This document shows, piece by piece, positions 28,718-38,180 of a DNA stretch of 40,799 nt (position 1 is the stretch's first letter; every line of letters starts with the position of its first letter). The stretch is from Betaproteobacteria bacterium (GTDB lineage: Bacteria > Pseudomonadota > Gammaproteobacteria > Burkholderiales > Burkholderiaceae_C), in NCBI GenBank assembly GCA_013289985.1, contig JABCYW010000044.1:1-40799 (forward strand), written 5' to 3'. Both the position numbers and the translations under genes were made by a program. The notes beneath the pieces were generated by a model that did not search any database, was not told the DNA's origin, and saw only the letters and a program-made list of their open reading frames with translations.

Positions 28718-31504
28718 TCAGCTCGAACGCGGCAGCAGCTCGTCGATGAGCGTCAGGGTCTCGGCGAGGCGGATCGGCTTGGCGAGGTAGGCGCGCGCGC
28801 CTGCCACGGTGGCGGCGTCGCGCTGGGCTTGCGTGCTGTCGGCCGACACCACCACCACCGGCACGTGCGCGAGCGCGGGCATCTTGCGCATCCATTCGGC
28901 CACCTCCAGGCCCGAGCCGTCGGGCAGGTGCAGGTCCACCAGCACCAGATCGGGACGCAGGCGGTCGACCATCTCGATGCCGTCGCGCACGCTCACCGCG
29001 AGGTGCAGCGTGCAGTCGGGGCGTTGCGCGATGACTTCCTGCATCAGCAGCGCGTTGATCGGGTTGTCCTCCACGTAGACGATCTGGCCGCCGGCGCCGC
29101 TCGGCAGCGCGGCATGCGCCGGCGCGCTGCCGGAGACGAGCGGCACGCCCCGCGCGCGGCCCAGCGTGAGCGTGACGCGCGTGCCCACGTCGGGGCGGCT
29201 GTCGATGGCGATGTCGCCGCCCATGCGCTCGATCAGGCGGCGGCTGATCACCAGGCCGATGCCGGTGCCCTCGATCTGGCTGGACTCCAGGCCCAGGCGG
29301 TCGAACGCCGAGAACAGGCGCGCGAGCTGCGTCGCCGTCATGCCCCTCCCCGTATCCGAGATCTCGATCACGAGGCGTCCTGCGTCGCCGTCCGGGGCCC
29401 CGTCGGCGGGGCTGCGCACATGCACCTGCACGTCGACGCGCCCGTTCTCGAGGTTGTACTTGATGGCGTTGCCGATCACGTTGACCAGCACCTGGCGCAG
29501 GCGCGTGGCATCGGCCCGCACGCTCCAGGCCTCGCGCGGCAGGTGCTGCGGCAGTGCCACGGCGAGAGCCACCTTCGCGGTCGCCGCCAGGGGCGCGAGC
29601 AGGCGGATGCTCTCGTTGATGACCAGCGTCACGTCGACATCGGCCATCTGGATGCGCGCGTTGCCGGACTCGATGGTGGACAGGTCCAGCACGTCGTTGA
29701 TGAGGGTCACCAGGTGCCAGCCCGCAGCCTCGATGCGGGCGACGCGCTCGCGCTGGTGGCCGTCGAGCGGATGGTCCTCCTCCAGCTGCAGCAGTTGCGC
29801 GTAGCCCAGCATCGCGTTCATCGGCGTGCGCAGCTCGTGGCTCACGCGCGAGAGGAACTCCGACTTCGCCTGGCTCGCCGCCTCGGCGCGTCGCCGCGCG
29901 AGCTCGAGCTCGCCCGAGCGCACGCGTTCCGACTGGTCGGTGCCCACGAACAGGAAGCCCAGCGGACCGCTGCCCGGCGACGCGATGCCGCTGCCCGGCG
30001 CGAACACCACCGCGCTGTCGGCCACGTCGCGCTCGCGCGGCCCCAGTGGCGCGCCGACGCTGGCGAGCGACGCGCGCACGGCGGTGACGGCCAGCGAGAC
30101 GCTCAGGCGCGAGCCGTCCTTGCGGATGTACGTCCAGTCGCGCACCTCGTAGCCGAAGCGCTCGGCCACGGCCGTGATGGCCTCGCGGCCGCTCACCGGG
30201 CGCTTCAGCTGGATCGCGAGTTCCTCGGCGCGGCGCGCGAGTTCGACCGGGTCGTGCACGGCCAGGGGGCACGGCTCGCCGAGCACCTCCGACGCGCGGT
30301 AGCCCAGCATCTTCTCGGCGCCGCGGTTGAACAGCCGCACCACGTGGTGGGCGTCCACCGCGATGATGGCCACCTCGGTGGCGGCGTCCAGCAGGGCCTG
30401 CAGCTCGGCCTGCGCATGGCGCGCGGTGCGCTCCTGGTCCTTGGCGCGATCGAGCAGCCGGCGCAGCTGCATCCACAAGGCGTGTACCTCCTCGCTGCCG
30501 AGCTCGACGCCAGGCTCGCCGGGCTCCGGGCCCCCTCGGGGGTTGCCGTCGACGAGGTGGGCCGCGGCGCTCACGAGCTGCCGGTAGCTGTCGGCCTGGC
30601 GCTGCGCCAGCTTGAACGCGATGGCGGCCACGATCACCAGCACCACCAGCACCGCGATGCCGATGACGCCGGCCAGTTGCTCCACCGGCGCGAACATCGC
30701 GGCGCGCGGCTGCGCGACGAGCACGTACCAGCCCGTGGTGGACGCCGGCGCCACCGTGGCGAGCCAGCGCTTGCCATCGATCTCCAGCTCGCCCGCGCCC
30801 GAGTAGCCCTTGAGCGCACGGTGCACGAGATCGACCTGGCTCAGGTTCTCCTGCCAGCTGGCGCGCTCCTGGTCGGGGTGCACGATGACGCGGCCCAGGC
30901 TGTCGAACACGATCACCGCGAGGTCGCCGTTGCCGGGCACGTTGATCTGGCGGGCCATCTTGTCGAGCGACAGGTCGGCCACCACGAGGCGGCCGTCGGC
31001 CGGCGCCACCACCACCGCCGTGATGTTGCCGGTGAGCGGCGACAGGAAGGTGCTGGACCAGACCGGCGCCGTGGCCACGCTGGCGCGCTCGTAGAACGGG
31101 CGCCGCGAGAGGTCGAGGCCTTCCCAGTCCTGCTTGCCGACGCGCGTGCCGGGCCGCACCTCGGCGATCGCCACCACGCCCGTCGCATCGAGCAGGATCG
31201 CCGACTCGAGCGACTGCGCCTCGTCCAGCGCATCGCTCAGCGCGGCGCGGATCTCGGACTCGCTCGCGCCCGGGCGCACGTGCGTGGCCGCGCGCGCGGC
31301 CGCCTCGCGCGGCGCCGCGATGAGCAGCTCCACCTGCGCGCGCACCAGCAGCGCGGTGCGCTGGTTCTCGGCCTCGATGTCGCGCAAGGCCTGCGGGATC
31401 GCCACCGCGCTCCACAGCACGATCACCAGCAGCAGCGGCACGCAGGCCAGCAGCACGTACTGGCGCGTGAGGATGCGCTTCAGGGGCGGGCGCTCGGTCT
31501 TCAT
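28718..31504 (-). CDS. Hybrid sensor histidine kinase with Cache, PAS and receiver domains
   Basis: A 928-residue membrane protein. A first helix (about 15-38) and a second (VIGIAVLVVLVIVAAIAFKL, near 280-300) flank a periplasmic dCache-like domain with the tell-tale RRPFYERA, PVWSSTFLSPLTGN and GWYVLVAQP. A PAS domain (about 385-500, LFNRGAEKMLGY) and a second PAS-like stretch follow. The HisKA site is His556 (RVSHELRTPMNAMLGY), with ATPase boxes VIGNAIKYN, DTGRGM and GTGIGLVISRRL. A C-terminal receiver has Asp857 (LVLVDLHLP). It would autophosphorylate and pass phosphate within itself; a cytoplasmic phosphotransfer or output partner is not in the window. The ATG at 31504 overlaps the stop of the binding-protein gene (ATGA), so sensor and lipoprotein are made together. 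Confidence 0.93.
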   Translation of the reverse strand: MKTERPPLKRILTRQYVLLACVPLLLVIVLWSAVAIPQALRDIEAENQRTALLVRAQVELLIAAPREAAARAATHVRPGASESEIRAALSDALDEAQSLESAILLDATGVVAIAEVRPGTRVGKQDWEGLDLSRRPFYERASVATAPVWSSTFLSPLTGNITAVVVAPADGRLVVADLSLDKMARQINVPGNGDLAVIVFDSLGRVIVHPDQERASWQENLSQVDLVHRALKGYSGAGELEIDGKRWLATVAPASTTGWYVLVAQPRAAMFAPVEQLAGVIGIAVLVVLVIVAAIAFKLAQRQADSYRQLVSAAAHLVDGNPRGGPEPGEPGVELGSEEVHALWMQLRRLLDRAKDQERTARHAQAELQALLDAATEVAIIAVDAHHVVRLFNRGAEKMLGYRASEVLGEPCPLAVHDPVELARRAEELAIQLKRPVSGREAITAVAERFGYEVRDWTYIRKDGSRLSVSLAVTAVRASLASVGAPLGPRERDVADSAVVFAPGSGIASPGSGPLGFLFVGTDQSERVRSGELELARRRAEAASQAKSEFLSRVSHELRTPMNAMLGYAQLLQLEEDHPLDGHQRERVARIEAAGWHLVTLINDVLDLSTIESGNARIQMADVDVTLVINESIRLLAPLAATAKVALAVALPQHLPREAWSVRADATRLRQVLVNVIGNAIKYNLENGRVDVQVHVRSPADGAPDGDAGRLVIEISDTGRGMTATQLARLFSAFDRLGLESSQIEGTGIGLVISRRLIERMGGDIAIDSRPDVGTRVTLTLGRARGVPLVSGSAPAHAALPSGAGGQIVYVEDNPINALLMQEVIAQRPDCTLHLAVSVRDGIEMVDRLRPDLVLVDLHLPDGSGLEVAEWMRKMPALAHVPVVVVSADSTQAQRDAATVAGARAYLAKPIRLAETLTLIDELLPRSS

Positions 31505-32616
31505 GGCGCGGCGGGGAGCATCACGAAGCGTCCCCCATGCACCTCGCTCAGGTGGAAGCGGCCGACGCTGTCGCCGAAGCGATCGAGCACCAGCGGCTGT
31601 TGCAGGCCCGGCCACGATCCCGGCGCGCGCAGCACGTCGCGCAGCGACTGGCTGCCGGTCCTGCGGCGCAGCCCCTCGGCGCCCAGCATCGTGGCGTCGT
31701 AGGAAAGCACCGCGGCCTGGCTGGGCGTGCTGCCGAAGCGGTCGATGAAGCGCTTGCGGAAGTCGATGTAGGCCGGCTCCTGGCTGTCGAGATCCAGCAC
31801 CTGCATGACGATCGCGCCCTCGACGGCGCGGCCGCCCAGCTGCAGCAACTGCGCGTTGGCGGACCATGACGACATGACGATCTGCACGGCCGGGTCGAGC
31901 CGGCGCAGCTGCTGCGACACGATCGCCGCGTCCACCGCGCTGCACACGAGCAGCACCATCCGGGGGTGCGAGGCGAGCAGCCGGGTGGCGATCCCGGCGT
32001 AGTCGGGGTTCCGGTCGGTCTCGTAGCGGACGACCTGGGGCGGCGAGCCGCCCAGCGCCTGGAAGCGCGCGTCGAAGCGCTTCGTGAAGCTCTCGCTGTA
32101 GATGCGATTGCGCCATTCGGCCATCACCGCGGCCGACTTCAGGCCGCGCGCGATGGCGGCCTCGGCCATCTGGTCGGCGCCGGGCCCGGCCGGCGGGATC
32201 ACGCGGAAGAACCAGTCGTCGATGCCGCTCAGCTCGTCTGAGTTGGCGGTGGGACTGATCAGCACGAGATGGTGCCTGGACGCCTCGGGCGCCATGCCCT
32301 TGGCGACGGTGCTGATGATCGGCCCGATGGCGAAGGCATCGCCTTCGTCGGCGACGGCGTCGATGACGGCCGCTGCCTTGTCGGCGGAAAGGCCGTCGTC
32401 GTGGCTGCGCAGCTCATAGCGCGCCCCGGGCCGCGAATTGAGCGTCTCGATGGCCAGCTGGGTGCCGTTGCGGGCGTCCACCGTCAGCTCGGAAACGCGC
32501 CCCGACAGCCCGCCGATGAAGCCCACCTTGATGGGCGGCTCGGGCTGGCAGCCGCATAGCGCGGCCAAGCCGATCACGGCCAGACGTCGAATCGGCGGGA
32601 ATCGCGGCAGGCGCAT
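31501..32616 (-). CDS. Periplasmic lipoprotein binding protein (Leu/Ile/Val-type, Peripla_BP_6), kinase partner
   Basis: A 371-residue protein. A basic N-terminus and hydrophobic stretch end at a lipobox-like LCGC (Cys23), predicting lipid anchoring. The body is a type I periplasmic binding fold of the branched-chain amino acid/amide class: IKVGFIGGLSGRVSEL, ARNGTQLAIETLN, IGPIISTVAKGMAPEA, LISPTANSDELSG, FFRVIPPAGPGADQMAEAA. No livHMGF transport genes are near. Instead its stop overlaps the start of a hybrid kinase with a periplasmic domain, so it probably presents a ligand to that kinase. The ATG at 32616 is chosen for the lipobox position; an earlier ATG at 32670 would move it too far in. 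Confidence 0.88.
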   Translation of the reverse strand: MRLPRFPPIRRLAVIGLAALCGCQPEPPIKVGFIGGLSGRVSELTVDARNGTQLAIETLNSRPGARYELRSHDDGLSADKAAAVIDAVADEGDAFAIGPIISTVAKGMAPEASRHHLVLISPTANSDELSGIDDWFFRVIPPAGPGADQMAEAAIARGLKSAAVMAEWRNRIYSESFTKRFDARFQALGGSPPQVVRYETDRNPDYAGIATRLLASHPRMVLLVCSAVDAAIVSQQLRRLDPAVQIVMSSWSANAQLLQLGGRAVEGAIVMQVLDLDSQEPAYIDFRKRFIDRFGSTPSQAAVLSYDATMLGAEGLRRRTGSQSLRDVLRAPGSWPGLQQPLVLDRFGDSVGRFHLSEVHGGRFVMLPAAP

Positions 32617-32773
32617 GGTCGTGGGAGGGTACCGCTGGTGCAGCGGAACGGGGATTCCGCGGCCCAGCATAGCCGGGCGCCCGCGGCACTGGCAAGCCGC
32701 GCCGCCGAGCGCGGCGGCCCTGCCGTGAAGCTTTGCGCTTCCGGGGCGGCGAATTGCGGTCCGCCGTATCGAC

Positions 32774-33484
32774 TCAGTCGACGACCACCTGGGTTCCGGG
32801 CAGCCAGCACCACGCGCCCGGCTTCAGCTCGGCCGGCAACGCCAGCTTGCCGAACCGGCTGCGGTGCAGCGCCTCGACGCGGTTGCCCACCGCGGCCATC
32901 ATGCGCTTGACCTGGTGGTACTTGCCTTCGGCCAGCGTCAGGCGGATGCCGTGCAGGCCGTCGGCGGCGCCGTCCCACGGTTCGGCGGCGATGGCGCGCA
33001 CCGGCTCCGGGTCGTCGAGCAGCACCACGCCGGCCAGCAGGCGGGCGATCTGGTCGGGCGTCACCGGGTGCTTGCACGAGGCGTCGTAGATCTTGGGCAC
33101 GTGGTGCCTGGGCGAGGTCCAGCGATGCAGCAGCTGGCCGTCGTCGGTGAACAGCAGCAGGCCCGTGGTGTCCTCGTCGAGGCGCCCCACGCTCTGCACG
33201 TCGCGGCGCAGCAGCGGCGCGGGCAGCAGGCTGTAGACGCTCGGGTGGTGCTTGGGCTTCTTGGAGCACTCGTAGCCGGCCGGCTTGTTCAGCGCGATCA
33301 GCGCCTTGGCGTGGTACGGCCAGTCCTTGCCTTCGACGTTGAGCACCAGGCCCTCGGGAGCCAGGTCCTCGAACGGATCGTCGTGCACCACGCCGTCGAT
33401 CGCGACGAAGCCGCCGGCCACCAGGCCCTCGCAGGCGCGGCGCGCGCCGAAACCCTGCGAGAAGACGATCTGCGACAGCCTCAC
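32774..33484 (-). CDS. rsuA: 16S rRNA pseudouridine synthase
   Basis: A 236-residue enzyme. An N-terminal S4-like RNA-binding domain (about 1-55, QGFGARRACEGLVAGGFVAIDG) leads to the pseudouridine synthase fold with catalytic Asp in VGRLDEDTTGLLLFTDDG, plus TSPRHHVPKIY and the late EGKYHQVKRMMAAVGNRV. The sequence is closest in my memory to RsuA, which modifies U516 of 16S rRNA; RluB/E/F are the alternatives. The GTG start at 33484 overlaps the dsbD stop (GTGA), so translation is coupled to a thiol-transport gene with no evident functional link. A large frame reads upstream through dsbD in another phase and should not be taken as the start. Confidence 0.88.
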   Translation of the reverse strand: MRLSQIVFSQGFGARRACEGLVAGGFVAIDGVVHDDPFEDLAPEGLVLNVEGKDWPYHAKALIALNKPAGYECSKKPKHHPSVYSLLPAPLLRRDVQSVGRLDEDTTGLLLFTDDGQLLHRWTSPRHHVPKIYDASCKHPVTPDQIARLLAGVVLLDDPEPVRAIAAEPWDGAADGLHGIRLTLAEGKYHQVKRMMAAVGNRVEALHRSRFGKLALPAELKPGAWCWLPGTQVVVD

Positions 33485-35442
33485 AGGCCCGCCGCCGCAA
33501 GGCTGCCGCTGAATTTCGCGGCGTCCTGGAAACCCACCACGCGCGCCGATTCCAGCTCGTGGCCCTGGGCGTCGAACAGGATGATGCCGGGCGGCCCGAA
33601 CAGGTGGAAGCGCTTGAGCAGCGCGCGGTCTTCGTCGGAGTTGGCCGTAACGTCGGCGCGCAGCAGCACGGCCTTGTCCAGCCTGGCGCGCACGCCCGGG
33701 TCGACGAAGGTCTGCGACTCCATCTCCTTGCACGAGACGCACCAGTCGGCGTAGAAGTCGAGCATCACCGGGCGGCCGGCGGATTGCAGGCGCTGGTCGA
33801 GCTCGGCGACGCTGGTCACGCGGTCGAAGCGCGGGCCGGCGGTCGACGCGGCGGACACGCCGGCGCCGGCCGACGCCGCCGGCGTGCCGACGAGCACCTG
33901 GTAGAGCACGAGCGCGCCCACGGCCGCCAGCACGAGCCCGAAGCCCTTGGCGAGGCGGACGTTGACCTGGGTGGCGGCGGCCAGCGGGTCGAACGCGCCG
34001 ACCGTGGTGGCCGCCATGATCAGGAGCGCGCCGTAGGCCAGCATCGGCACGACATGGGGCAGCGCGGGCCCGGCGATGTAGAACGCCACCGCGATCAGCA
34101 GCAGGCCGAACAACTGCTTGACGCGCTCCATCCAGGCACCGGCACGCGGCACGAGTTCGCCGGCGGACGCCCCGGCCACCAGCAACGGCACGCTCATGCC
34201 GGCGGCGATGAGGAACAGCACCGAGCCGCCCAGGGCCACGCTGCCCGTGTTCGCGATGAACAGCAGCACGCCGCTGAGGGGTGCGGTGATGCAGGGGCTC
34301 ACGATCAGCGCCGACAGCACGCCCATCGCGAACACGCCCCCGAGCTGGCCGCCCGTGAGGCCGGAGTTCACCGTGGTGAGGCGGTCGCGCAGCGCGCTGG
34401 GCAGCTGCAGCTCGTAGACGCCGAACATCGACAGCGACAGCAGGAGCAGCAGCGCGCCAAACGAGATCAGCACGACCGGGTTCTGCAGGAACGCGCTGAG
34501 GCCGTGCCCGACCAGCGCGGCCGCGACGCCCAGCGCCACGTAGACCAGCGCCACGCCCAGCGAGTAGCTCGTGGCAAGCAGCAAGCCGCGGCCGCGCGTG
34601 ACGGCGGTACCCTGCCCCACGATGATGGACGACAGGATCGGCAGCATCGGCAGCACGCAAGGCGTCAGCGACAGCAGCAGGCCGATGGGGAAGGCCAGCA
34701 GCAGGATCAGCATCGCGCCGCCGCCCTTCAGCGCCGCCAGGAAACGCGACTCCAGCGTGGCGGGCGCCGGCTGCCCTTCGCCCGGGTTCTCCGGGCCGTT
34801 CGCCGCGGGCGCGGCCGGGGCGCCGGCCCGCTCGGCGACGCCCGCGCCCATCACCACGCTGCGCAGCGGATCGGGCAACGGTGTGTTGCCCACGCTCACG
34901 TTGCCCTGCGGCGGCGCGGTGACCGGCGCGACGACGCCCGCGGGCGCGGCCGCGTCGGCATCGGCGTTTGGCACCACCCTGGCGGAGTCGGCATCGGCGC
35001 CGAAGGCCTTCATGGTGACGGCCACGGTGCGCGGCTGGGGCGGATAGCACAGGCCCTTGTCGGCACAGCCCTGGTGGGTGGCGTTCAGCGTGAACGACTT
35101 GCCCGCGGAGACGATGGGCAGCACCACGACGACGCCGTCGTGATAGGTCTCGACGTCCTGCTCCAGCGCGGTGTCGTAGTGCTTCTTGCCCCGCGGGATC
35201 TGCGGCTCGCCCAGCTTGGCGTCGGGCGAGGCGAACTTGAAGCGCTCGCGGTAGAGGTAGTAGCCGGGGGCGGCCTTGTAGCTCAGCTCGACGCGCCTGG
35301 CGTCGAGCACGCGCACCGACAGCATGAAGGCCTGGTCGGGGTCGAGGAAATCGTCGGCGGCGCGGGCGGGGCCGGCGACGAGCAGCGTCAGGAGGAGGGC
35401 GAACAACGCCCAGGCGGCACGCAGCGATGGCAGTTGGATCAT
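33481..35442 (-). CDS. dsbD: Thiol:disulfide interchange protein DsbD
   Basis: A 653-residue, three-domain inner-membrane protein that carries electrons from cytoplasmic thioredoxin to the periplasm. After the signal peptide (about 1-28), the alpha domain has two cysteines in HQGCADKGLCYPP (about 122-135). The central part has about eight helices with the redox cysteines in TPCVLPMLP and SPCITAPLSG. The gamma domain, thioredoxin-like, has WCVSCKEME near 575. A long Ala/Pro-rich linker (about 150-240) is typical of betaproteobacterial forms. All six redox cysteines are in place. Its stop overlaps rsuA. In related Burkholderiales dsbD usually follows rplQ and cutA; here cutA is absent and a PEP-CTERM gene on the other strand lies between. 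Confidence 0.95.
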   Translation of the reverse strand: MIQLPSLRAAWALFALLLTLLVAGPARAADDFLDPDQAFMLSVRVLDARRVELSYKAAPGYYLYRERFKFASPDAKLGEPQIPRGKKHYDTALEQDVETYHDGVVVVLPIVSAGKSFTLNATHQGCADKGLCYPPQPRTVAVTMKAFGADADSARVVPNADADAAAPAGVVAPVTAPPQGNVSVGNTPLPDPLRSVVMGAGVAERAGAPAAPAANGPENPGEGQPAPATLESRFLAALKGGGAMLILLLAFPIGLLLSLTPCVLPMLPILSSIIVGQGTAVTRGRGLLLATSYSLGVALVYVALGVAAALVGHGLSAFLQNPVVLISFGALLLLLSLSMFGVYELQLPSALRDRLTTVNSGLTGGQLGGVFAMGVLSALIVSPCITAPLSGVLLFIANTGSVALGGSVLFLIAAGMSVPLLVAGASAGELVPRAGAWMERVKQLFGLLLIAVAFYIAGPALPHVVPMLAYGALLIMAATTVGAFDPLAAATQVNVRLAKGFGLVLAAVGALVLYQVLVGTPAASAGAGVSAASTAGPRFDRVTSVAELDQRLQSAGRPVMLDFYADWCVSCKEMESQTFVDPGVRARLDKAVLLRADVTANSDEDRALLKRFHLFGPPGIILFDAQGHELESARVVGFQDAAKFSGSLAAAGL

Positions 35443-35603
35443 GAAGGGTGGGAGCCGGCCGCGGCCGAGTCGTTCCTGGAGAGACCGCTATTGTCGCGGC
35501 ATGGCCGCGTTCCTGTCGTGTGCAGGTGCATCCGGCCTTCGAGGGCACGTCCCCTGCCCTGCATTCGAGGCCGCAGCGGACCTGGCGCCCTGGCGGCCTG
35601 GTC

Positions 35604-36449
35604 ATGAGTCGAGCAACGATCTGGAGAGGTTTCCTGTCCGCGTTGGCGGGCGCATTGACGTGCATCGCCGCGCCGTCGGCGTGCGCCGATGCCACGGCAT
35701 CGATCGACGTCACCGGGCTGCGGGTAGCCGTTTTCGCCGTCGCGCCCGGCGCGGTGCCGGCCGTCAGCTTCGCCGGCGCGGGCGGCAGCACATCGGAAAG
35801 CGACCTGATGGTGGGCACCCCACCGTCCAGCGTGGCCACCTCGGCCTCGAGCGGACTCGCCTTCGGCCCGGTATCGACCAGCACGCCGGACTCGCCTCTC
35901 GCCGGCGGGTCGGCCCGGCTGGCCGGCGACGTCTTCGGCGGCGGCGGGGGCGTGCACGCCTCGGCATTCGCCGGCAGCGCCGGCCCGGGCGAGACGGGCC
36001 AGGGCACCGTCGGGCTGGTCAACGGCGTCTCGGCCGCCCTGTTCACGCTCGCGCCCTGGACGCGGATGACGATCACGGCGCAGGTCTCCGCCACGGCATC
36101 GACCTCGGGGGCGAGCCCCGACGAGTTCGCCGACAGCGGCCTGCTGCTGTCCATCAGCGACGAGAACGGCGGCGGCCCGCAATGGGCGCGGATCAGCTTC
36201 GACGCGCTCGCGCTGGGCCTGTTCGGGGCCGCCAACGACACCGAGGCGACCTTCGTGAGCCTCAGCTACGAGAACGATACCGGCGCCGCCATCAGCGGCC
36301 TGTTCGGCGGCGACGTGGCGGCCATCGCGTACTCGGACGATCCGCCCGTCAGTCCCGTGCCGGAGGCGGGGCCGGCCTGGACGATGGGCGTCGGCCTGCT
36401 GCTCGTGGCGGCGGCCGCACGCAGGCGCCGCGGAGCGCCGGCCCCATGA
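35604..36449 (+). CDS. PEP-CTERM-like sorted exported protein
   Basis: A 281-residue protein. A signal peptide (about 5-29, ending SACAD) precedes a Gly/Ser/Ala-rich, acidic beta-type body (about 30-245) with few aromatic residues. The C-terminus has the tripartite sorting form: SPVPEAGPAW, a hydrophobic helix (TMGVGLLLVAAAA) and an Arg cluster (RRRR). The motif is PEA rather than PEP, a variant seen in Burkholderiales PEP-CTERM proteins. Exosortase would cleave there and release or attach the protein outside. No exosortase or polysaccharide genes are nearby. The ATG at 35604 lacks a strong ribosome site but gives the signal peptide. It is divergent from dsbD and ends two bases before a shared terminator. 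Confidence 0.8.
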   Translation: MSRATIWRGFLSALAGALTCIAAPSACADATASIDVTGLRVAVFAVAPGAVPAVSFAGAGGSTSESDLMVGTPPSSVATSASSGLAFGPVSTSTPDSPLAGGSARLAGDVFGGGGGVHASAFAGSAGPGETGQGTVGLVNGVSAALFTLAPWTRMTITAQVSATASTSGASPDEFADSGLLLSISDENGGGPQWARISFDALALGLFGAANDTEATFVSLSYENDTGAAISGLFGGDVAAIAYSDDPPVSPVPEAGPAWTMGVGLLLVAAAARRRRGAPAP

Positions 36450-36450
36450 A

Positions 36451-36474
36451 AAAGGCCGGCGAGTGCCGGCCTTT
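36451..36474. terminator. Bidirectional terminator between the PEP-CTERM gene and rplQ
   Basis: A perfect ten-base stem (AAAGGCCGGC and GCCGGCCTTT, loop GAGT). On the minus strand it is followed by TTTTTCATGG, a good U-run 38 bases past the rplQ stop, so it ends the ribosomal/rpoA operon. On the plus strand the tail is CTTTGTC, weaker, and ends the PEP-CTERM gene. Confidence 0.85.
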
Positions 36475-36511
36475 GTCTGAAGGATACGGACGCCCTTGCG
36501 GGCGCGCGAGC

Positions 36512-36907
36512 TCAGCCTTCCGACGTGTCGGTGACGGCTTCGCCGTCGTGCGAGCGCTCGACGAGCTCGACGAAGGCCATCGGCGCGTTGTCGCCGTTGC
36601 GGAAGCCCATCTTCAGGATGCGGGTGTAGCCGCCCGGACGCGCCTTGAACAGCGGGCCCAGCACGTCGAACAGCTTCGAGACGATTTCGCGATCGCGGGT
36701 GCGGTCGAAAGCCAGGCGGCGATTGGCCAGCGTGGGTTCCTTGGCCAGCGTGATCAGCGGCTCGACGATGCGGCGCAGTTCCTTGGCCTTCGGGAGCGTG
36801 GTCTTGATGGCTTCGTGGCGCAGCAGCGAGACGGCCATGTTGCGGAACATGGCTTGGCGGTGCGACGAGGTGCGGTTGAGCTTGCGGAGGCCGTGACGAT
36901 GGCGCAT
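36512..36907 (-). CDS. rplQ: 50S ribosomal protein L17
   Basis: A 131-residue protein starting [20 protein letters not shown], the invariant L17 N-terminus, followed by [20 protein letters not shown]. The C-terminus extends in an acidic tail (VTDTSEG), as in other betaproteobacteria. L17 contacts 23S rRNA near the exit tunnel. It is the last gene of the alpha operon, 127 bases after rpoA, and is followed by the terminator at 36451-36474. Confidence 0.98.
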   Translation of the reverse strand: MRHRHGLRKLNRTSSHRQAMFRNMAVSLLRHEAIKTTLPKAKELRRIVEPLITLAKEPTLANRRLAFDRTRDREIVSKLFDVLGPLFKARPGGYTRILKMGFRNGDNAPMAFVELVERSHDGEAVTDTSEG

Positions 36908-37034
36908 GGTGATTTCCTTTGGTGTCTTTATTGAACCCCGGCCGGATCAGGTACCGGGGGTTTGCACTCGGCGCCCGTCGTGTTGCGACGGGCCCGGCAG
37001 CGGGGAACCTGCAAAAGCGGTCTTGACGAGCGGA

Positions 37035-38021
37035 TCAGCGCTTGTCGAGACCTTGCGGAGGCCAGTTCTCGAGACGCGCGCCCAGCGTGAGGCCGCGCGA
37101 AGCCAGGACTTCCTTGATTTCGTTGAGCGACTTGCGACCCAGGTTCGGGGTCTTGAGCAGCTCGGTCTCGGTGCGCTGGATCAGGTCGCCGATGTAGTAG
37201 ATGTTCTCGGCCTTCAGGCAGTTCGCCGAACGGACCGTGAGCTCGAGCTCGTCGACCGGACGCAGCAGGATCGGGTCGAACTGGGCGGTGCGCGGGGCCG
37301 GCTGGTCGAACGCGGCGATGTCGCTGCCTTCGAGCTGCGCGAACACGGCGAGCTGTTCCACCAGGATCTTGGCCGACGAACGGATCGCTTCCTCGGGCGA
37401 GATGGCGCCGTTGGTCTCGATTTCCATGACCAGCTTGTCCAGGTCGGTACGCTGCTCGACGCGGGCGTTCTCGACGGCGTAGCTGACGCGGCGAACCGGC
37501 GCGAACGAGGCGTCGAGGACGATGCGGCCGATGGCCTTGGTCGTCTCGTCGCCGAAGCGGCGCATGTTGCCCGGAACGTAGCCACGGCCCTTCTCGACCT
37601 TGATCTGCATGTCCAGCTTGCCGCCTTGGGCGAGGTGGGCCACGATGTGCTCGGGGTTGACGATCTCGACGTCATGCGGCGTCTGGATGTCGCCGGCCGT
37701 GACCGGGCCCTCGCCTTCCTTGCGCAGCACCAGCGTGACTTCATCACGGTTGTGCAGGCGGAACACGACGCCCTTGAGGTTCAGCATCACGTGGACGACG
37801 TCTTCCTGCACGCCGTCGACCGTCGAGTACTCGTGCAGCACGCCTGCGATCGTGACTTCGGTCGGTGCGTAACCCACCATCGACGACAGCAGCACCCGGC
37901 GCAGCGCGTTACCGAGGGTGTGCCCATAGCCGCGTTCGAACGGCTCCAGGGTGACCTTGGCGCGATGACCGCCGAGCGGCTCGACGTTGATGGCTTTGGG
38001 CTTCAGCAGATTGGTTTGCAT
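37035..38021 (-). CDS. rpoA: DNA-directed RNA polymerase subunit alpha
   Basis: A 328-residue protein, the usual length. The N-terminal assembly domain (about 1-230) includes [20 protein letters not shown] near 30-50. After a flexible linker, the C-terminal domain (about 250-320) that contacts UP elements and activators has [20 protein letters not shown] and [19 protein letters not shown]. It lies between rpsD and rplQ. The 159-base space to rpsD holds the AGGAA ribosome site and no other signal I can name. Confidence 0.98.
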   Translation of the reverse strand: MQTNLLKPKAINVEPLGGHRAKVTLEPFERGYGHTLGNALRRVLLSSMVGYAPTEVTIAGVLHEYSTVDGVQEDVVHVMLNLKGVVFRLHNRDEVTLVLRKEGEGPVTAGDIQTPHDVEIVNPEHIVAHLAQGGKLDMQIKVEKGRGYVPGNMRRFGDETTKAIGRIVLDASFAPVRRVSYAVENARVEQRTDLDKLVMEIETNGAISPEEAIRSSAKILVEQLAVFAQLEGSDIAAFDQPAPRTAQFDPILLRPVDELELTVRSANCLKAENIYYIGDLIQRTETELLKTPNLGRKSLNEIKEVLASRGLTLGARLENWPPQGLDKR

Positions 38022-38180
38022 GTATTTCCTGTTCCTCTCAATACCCTCGGCTCGTTACACCGATAAGGCTGATGGACCACGCCGGGAGCCTGTGCATCCG
38101 CGGAGCAAGGCCCGGCGCCTCGCAACGAGACGGCGGCCGCGGCGCTCGCACCAGGCGAGCAGCGCGGCCACGAATTTGGA

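Noticed and set aside
28829-31702. 957-residue plus-strand frame opposite the hybrid kinase
   Set aside because: Shadow of a real gene with complete kinase motifs; His/Arg-rich composition without any domain.
32774-36241. Very long minus-strand frame as an rsuA fusion
   Set aside because: It crosses dsbD in another phase; the GTG at 33484 with the S4-like domain start explains rsuA fully.
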